NCBI RefSeq assembly: GCF_009496005.1
Contig: NZ_WIBF01000002.1
Coordinates: 375,191 to 420,827, forward strand
Source: Tritonibacter litoralis
GTDB lineage: Bacteria; Pseudomonadota; Alphaproteobacteria; Rhodobacterales; Rhodobacteraceae
DNA: 45,637 nt
Direction: 5' to 3'
The notes below the pieces were generated by a model. The model was not told the origin of the DNA and did no database searches. It saw only the letters and a program-made list of their open reading frames with translations. Position 1 is the first letter of the stretch, and the number at the start of each line of letters is the position of its first letter. The translations under genes were made by a program, and so were the position numbers. Below, one piece after another: positions 42,602 to 45,637 of this stretch.

Positions 42602-43159
42602 ATGACCGACATATTCATCTACCCACGCCGAGACGTACCCTTGGCCGATCCCTCAGAACGCGCTGCACGAGTTGCGGCCTTTGAGCAGGCACAGGGGCAG
42701 CAAGTGTCGGAGCCCTACCGCAGCTTTATGCTAAGATACGGAGGGGGGTTCCCATGGCCGAACGACTTGCCTTTGGCCTATCCAGCGACAAAAGCCGCAT
42801 ATGGCGAAGACCCTGCCGTCCTGTTCGAACTGTATGACTGGACACAGGTGGAAGCCCACGCCAAAGGCGAGATCTACGGCGACGCAACGCCACGTGATGT
42901 GCTGTTCATCGGTGATGCCGAGGGCGGGTTTCAGATCGTGATGAGCCTCATGCCGGATACCCGCGGCGCCATATATATGTGGCCGCACACCAGTTATCCC
43001 TGGGGACTTGCGGAAAACGACGCCTCGCGGTTTTTGCCACTGGCCAAAGATTTCGCCGACATGTTGGACCGCATCATCGAAGCCCCCGACAGCGCGGTTG
43101 GACGCCGCGTCTGGGAGAACGCCAAACAACAGGCTTCCGCCGTGCAGCTGGTGCTCTGA
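42602..43159 (+). CDS. SUKH (SMI1/KNR4-like) immunity protein
   Basis: A 185-residue SMI1/KNR4 (SUKH superfamily) protein, the standard partner of nuclease toxins such as WHH types. Family signs: FEQAQGQQVSEPYRSFMLRY, then GGGFPWPND, DVLFIGDAEGGFQIVMSL and the C-terminal DFADMLDRI helix. It starts 1 base after the toxin stop, with no gap, so toxin and antidote are made together. Binding and blocking the toxin is inferred from the family and the order of genes. Confidence 0.85.
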   Translation: MTDIFIYPRRDVPLADPSERAARVAAFEQAQGQQVSEPYRSFMLRYGGGFPWPNDLPLAYPATKAAYGEDPAVLFELYDWTQVEAHAKGEIYGDATPRDVLFIGDAEGGFQIVMSLMPDTRGAIYMWPHTSYPWGLAENDASRFLPLAKDFADMLDRIIEAPDSAVGRRVWENAKQQASAVQLVL

Positions 43160-43168
43160 AACGATCCG

Positions 43169-43897
43169 ATGTTCCTTCCACTGGCGGTCCGCGAGACTTT
43201 TATTGAACATTGGCGGCAAGACTTGCGCGACCTGTCTCTACCCGGCGTCAGCATTGAGTTGTCGCTTGCGGACACTGTCACTCTGGGAATGGCCTCAAGC
43301 TGGTTTCGGCAGAATTGCGTCGCGCCTTTGGTGCCCGGCTGGACAAAACAATTCCAAACTGAACTTGCTGCACGCGTAGCGACTTTTCCTAATGGCATCA
43401 TGCCCCGTATCGGTTTTTGTAGTTGGAAAGGAACACAGGCCGCTCATTTGCCATCGCACGGTGTGCGCGGTGTGATGTACACGATCACCCAGGACCACAC
43501 TCGTGTTGGGCGTGCTATTGCGGCCTACATCAATTCGGGCCAGCCGGTGGTATTGCATCTACGGGAATGGCTGGACATACCCCCCGAAAGCGAATTCCGG
43601 ATCTTCATAAAAAACAAACGGATCATAGGTGTCTCGCAATACAATTGGCGGGTACGCTTTCCAGACATGGCAACGCACATCGGGCACGTTGCAACGGCCA
43701 TCGGCGCGTTGGCGGAGCCCCTTATGGATGCGCTGCATGTCGAATCGACTGTGGCAGATGTCTACGTATACAAAAAAGATGAGCAGTTGAAGGCAACGTT
43801 GATCGAGCTTAATCCGTTTTTACCGCGCACCGATGCATGTCTGTTCGACTGGAACACACCAGCCGGGTTTGATGGCAGCATTCGTTTTGTACAGTAG
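43169..43897 (+). CDS. CDC123/D123-like ATP-grasp family protein
   Basis: A 242-residue protein like the bacterial version of CDC123 (D123), an ATP-grasp family. The family marks are in order: IMPRIGFCSWKGTQ (residues 77-90, like the eukaryotic PKLNWSAPKDA), EFRIFIKNKRIIGVSQYNW (142-160), ADVYVYKKD with D197, LIELNPFLPRTD with E213 and N215 (Mg2+ site; Asp-Phe-Asn is usual), and CLFDW. Eukaryotic CDC123 assembles eIF2; bacterial ones have no settled role. It starts 9 bases after the SUKH stop and seems to be the last gene of the toxin operon. It may modify the toxin, the immunity protein or a target, or be a second immunity protein. Confidence 0.75.
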   Translation: MFLPLAVRETFIEHWRQDLRDLSLPGVSIELSLADTVTLGMASSWFRQNCVAPLVPGWTKQFQTELAARVATFPNGIMPRIGFCSWKGTQAAHLPSHGVRGVMYTITQDHTRVGRAIAAYINSGQPVVLHLREWLDIPPESEFRIFIKNKRIIGVSQYNWRVRFPDMATHIGHVATAIGALAEPLMDALHVESTVADVYVYKKDEQLKATLIELNPFLPRTDACLFDWNTPAGFDGSIRFVQ

Positions 43898-44120
43898 GCT
43901 CAAAGGGTCGCCAAACTCCCAGCTCATCTAAGCATCCTTACAGCAACCGTGTAAACGAAATGAAAAAAGCGTTTTTTTCAAGCGCGGAAGGGTTGAGCTC
44001 GGTTCTTTTCACTTCGTCAGAGTAGAGCGACGGCAAGAGGTGCCTGACGTCAGCGCCTATGGATCCAATTGACGGTATTTGATAAGAGAGTGTTCTCCGC
44101 TCATCGTGACCATAAAGCCC

Positions 44121-44540
44121 TTACGACTTGATCTGGTTACTGAAGGCTGAAATCTCACGGTGGAAATGCTCGGAAATCTGGTCAAGGTTTCGGAAATGCG
44201 CGCCCAAGGCCACTTGCGCCTCGCCGACTGTTTTCAGCGTCTCGATAACAGGAGCAATTCTGTCAACTCTGCTTGGCAGCTGAACTCCTCCAATTGTGTC
44301 TGCCAGCACCAGCGCCTGAACGCGGCCTCGGTAGTCCAGTGCCAATTGCACGCAGGTCCAAACTCTCATCGACTGGTGATCAACATGCACGCTGTACTGA
44401 ACCACCACTTGCTTGCTGGAGACCCAGAAGTAAGGTTCAGGACTGTGGAAAACAACGGGCGGTTCAATACCGCTTAACTGGGACACCCGCCTAGCCAAAG
44501 TTCTGAGCCTTCTGCATCTCCTTTCTTTAAAGCTCCCCAA
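44121..44540 (-). CDS. Hypothetical protein (uncertain)
   Basis: An open frame of up to 139 residues with protein-like content (PEPYFWVSSKQVVVQYSVHV, VWTCVQLALDYRGRVQALVL, FRNLDQISEHFHREISAF). I do not recognise it. No ATG is present; possible starts are TTG at 44540, an inner TTG after AAGG, or a GTG further in. A good AAGGAG is followed by an ATG in a different frame that soon stops, so the 5' end may have a frameshift. It could be a real gene with a rare start or a decayed one. Confidence 0.4.
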   Translation of the reverse strand: MGSFKERRCRRLRTLARRVSQLSGIEPPVVFHSPEPYFWVSSKQVVVQYSVHVDHQSMRVWTCVQLALDYRGRVQALVLADTIGGVQLPSRVDRIAPVIETLKTVGEAQVALGAHFRNLDQISEHFHREISAFSNQIKS

Positions 44541-44728
44541 CAGCGGGAACTGCGGCCAACGCCGAAGAAGCTATAGCAGCAATCCGGGGAACGCGGGCCT
44601 AACCAGATCGGATTAGTGTTTCTCATTTCCGCAATTAGTTGGATCATTGCTTCAAGCGATCAACCCCAAGTCCTTGTTTAGACGACCTATTCTTGGCCTC
44701 AGCCTACATTTCCCAGCGAGACTTCAGG

Positions 44729-45573
44729 TTACAGACTCGTTTTCTTCTCACCTGGCAAAGTGCTCTCAAGCTCGGGCGTTATTGGGATATGTTCGGCATC
44801 GTCACCCAGCGGCAATTGAAACGGGCCCTTTGACCAGTCCGCTGCCTTCCAGGCCTCTTTTGCTTCCTCTATCCTGTCTCGGGATGAGGAAACGAAGTTC
44901 CACCAGATATACCGCTCTTCGCTCAATGTGGCACCACCCAGTGCCATAAGACGCGCGCCCTTTTCGCCTACTCGAGCGCTGAATTTGTCACCCGGTCGGA
45001 AGACCATCATTTGCCCGGCTTCAAAGACGTCACCCGCTATTTCGACCGATCCTTCAGTGACGTATATCCCGCGATCTTCCTGATCGTCCGGCAACGGGAA
45101 ATGCGCAGCTGGCGCAAGAATAACATCGACATAGAATGTTTCAGACTGCATCGTCACTGGGCTGGATTTACCATAAGCGGAACCGAGAATTAGTTTTGCC
45201 TGAATACCCGTGTCTTGCAATTCTGGCAGCGCCGCATTCTTGTGGTGCTCAAAGTCCGGCGCCATATCTTCACGATCTTTGGGCAGCGCAATCCATGTCT
45301 GAATACCAAACAGCCGATTGCGCTTGGCGCGGGTTTCTTCACTGGTGCGTTCGGAATGCGTACCCCCCTGCCCGCAACCATCCAATTCACTTCGCCCGGA
45401 TAGATCATCTGGTGCGTGCCAAGGCTGTCGCGATGTTCGAACTCACCATCATAAAGATAGGTGACGGTTCCAAGGCCGATATGCGGATGGGGGCGCACAT
45501 CAATACCACCTTCTGTGATGAATTCAGCCGGGCCCATCTGGTCAAAAAAGATAAACGGCCTGGAACTGTCGCG
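44729..45573 (-). pseudogene. Pirin-family gene, 5'-truncated and frameshifted
   Basis: Pirin family (cupin fold) in two frames. The first part reads [54 protein letters not shown] and NWMVAGRG. The frame is then lost at a run of six C (minus strand G) near 45363-45368 and continues as [31 protein letters not shown] to a normal C-terminal end at 44729. One base lost in the run would explain it. The usual 40-45 N-terminal residues before RPFIFFDQ are missing and there is no start codon there, only a stop further up. A sequencing error could explain the frameshift but not the missing start. Confidence 0.75.
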
Positions 45574-45623
45574 GTTTGATGCCGCTCCTTTGATAGCATT
45601 TATTGCAGAAAAGGAGACGAACT

Positions 45624-45637
45624 ATGGGACTGAAACG
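45624..45637 (+). CDS. Start of a gene cut by the window edge
   Basis: ATG at 45624 with AAGGAG 8 bases upstream, reading M-G-L-K before the window ends. It is divergent from the pirin remnant. Only the start site can be judged. Confidence 0.5.

Overview
The window reads as a chromosomal segment of a marine-type alphaproteobacterium of the Rhodobacteraceae (Roseobacter group). The evidence is the protein style of ctaD, carA, ilvC and the DUF2244 gene, a perfect FNR/FnrL-type box before ctaD, a CtrA-type box before a glycosyltransferase gene, and a tripartite tricarboxylate (TTT) transporter and a polyamine-type ABC operon, both common in this group. No rRNA, tRNA or CRISPR array was seen. All identifications come from reading motifs; no database search was run.

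Region 1 (1-17 kb) is mostly core metabolism. In order: the 3' end of lipB, a HIT protein, ctaD, a DUF2244 membrane protein, a YqeY-like protein, carA, a CtrA-box-preceded GT2 glycosyltransferase with a GspE-type N-domain, a GntR/FCD regulator, a pyrimidine 5'-nucleotidase-like HAD protein, a double SnoaL-like protein, a small membrane protein, a UbiH/COQ6-type hydroxylase, an exported intradiol dioxygenase, two overlapping Lrp/AsnC regulators divergent from ilvC, a tail-anchored GNAT protein and an EamA exporter.

Region 2 (15.9-27.2 kb) is a tricarboxylate module. A TctE/TctD two-component system is divergent from tctC, a fused tctA-tctB permease, a PrpF/oxalomesaconate-tautomerase-like isomerase, a universal stress protein, a 59-residue protein and a D-2-hydroxyacid dehydrogenase. 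After a 418-bp gap holding a perfect 22-bp palindrome come tcuA and tcuB. Together they suggest uptake of a C6 tricarboxylate (tricarballylate, aconitate or citrate) and its conversion towards cis-aconitate and the TCA cycle.

Region 3 (27.7-39.6 kb) is a LuxR-type regulator divergent from an 11-kb, tightly packed operon: a polyamine-type ABC importer (ATPase, two permeases, binding protein), a nitrilase-fold amidase, a class III aminotransferase, a flavin monooxygenase, RidA, DUF1028, a PuuC-like aldehyde dehydrogenase and an ArgE-like deacylase. It looks like import and stepwise degradation of an acylated or amidated amine. The exact combination is not a pathway I recognise. A GGGGGTA-N2-TACCCCC operator candidate lies in the divergent promoter.

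Region 4 (39.6-45.6 kb) is an accessory island: an IS5-type transposase remnant, an internally deleted tyrosine recombinase pseudogene, then a four-gene cassette made of a 139-residue partner, a WHH-type HNH nuclease toxin, a SUKH (SMI1/KNR4) immunity protein and a CDC123/D123-like ATP-grasp protein. It ends with a doubtful hypothetical gene and a 5'-truncated, frameshifted pirin gene. The toxin-immunity-ATP-grasp cassette and the amine operon are the best candidates for undescribed biology.
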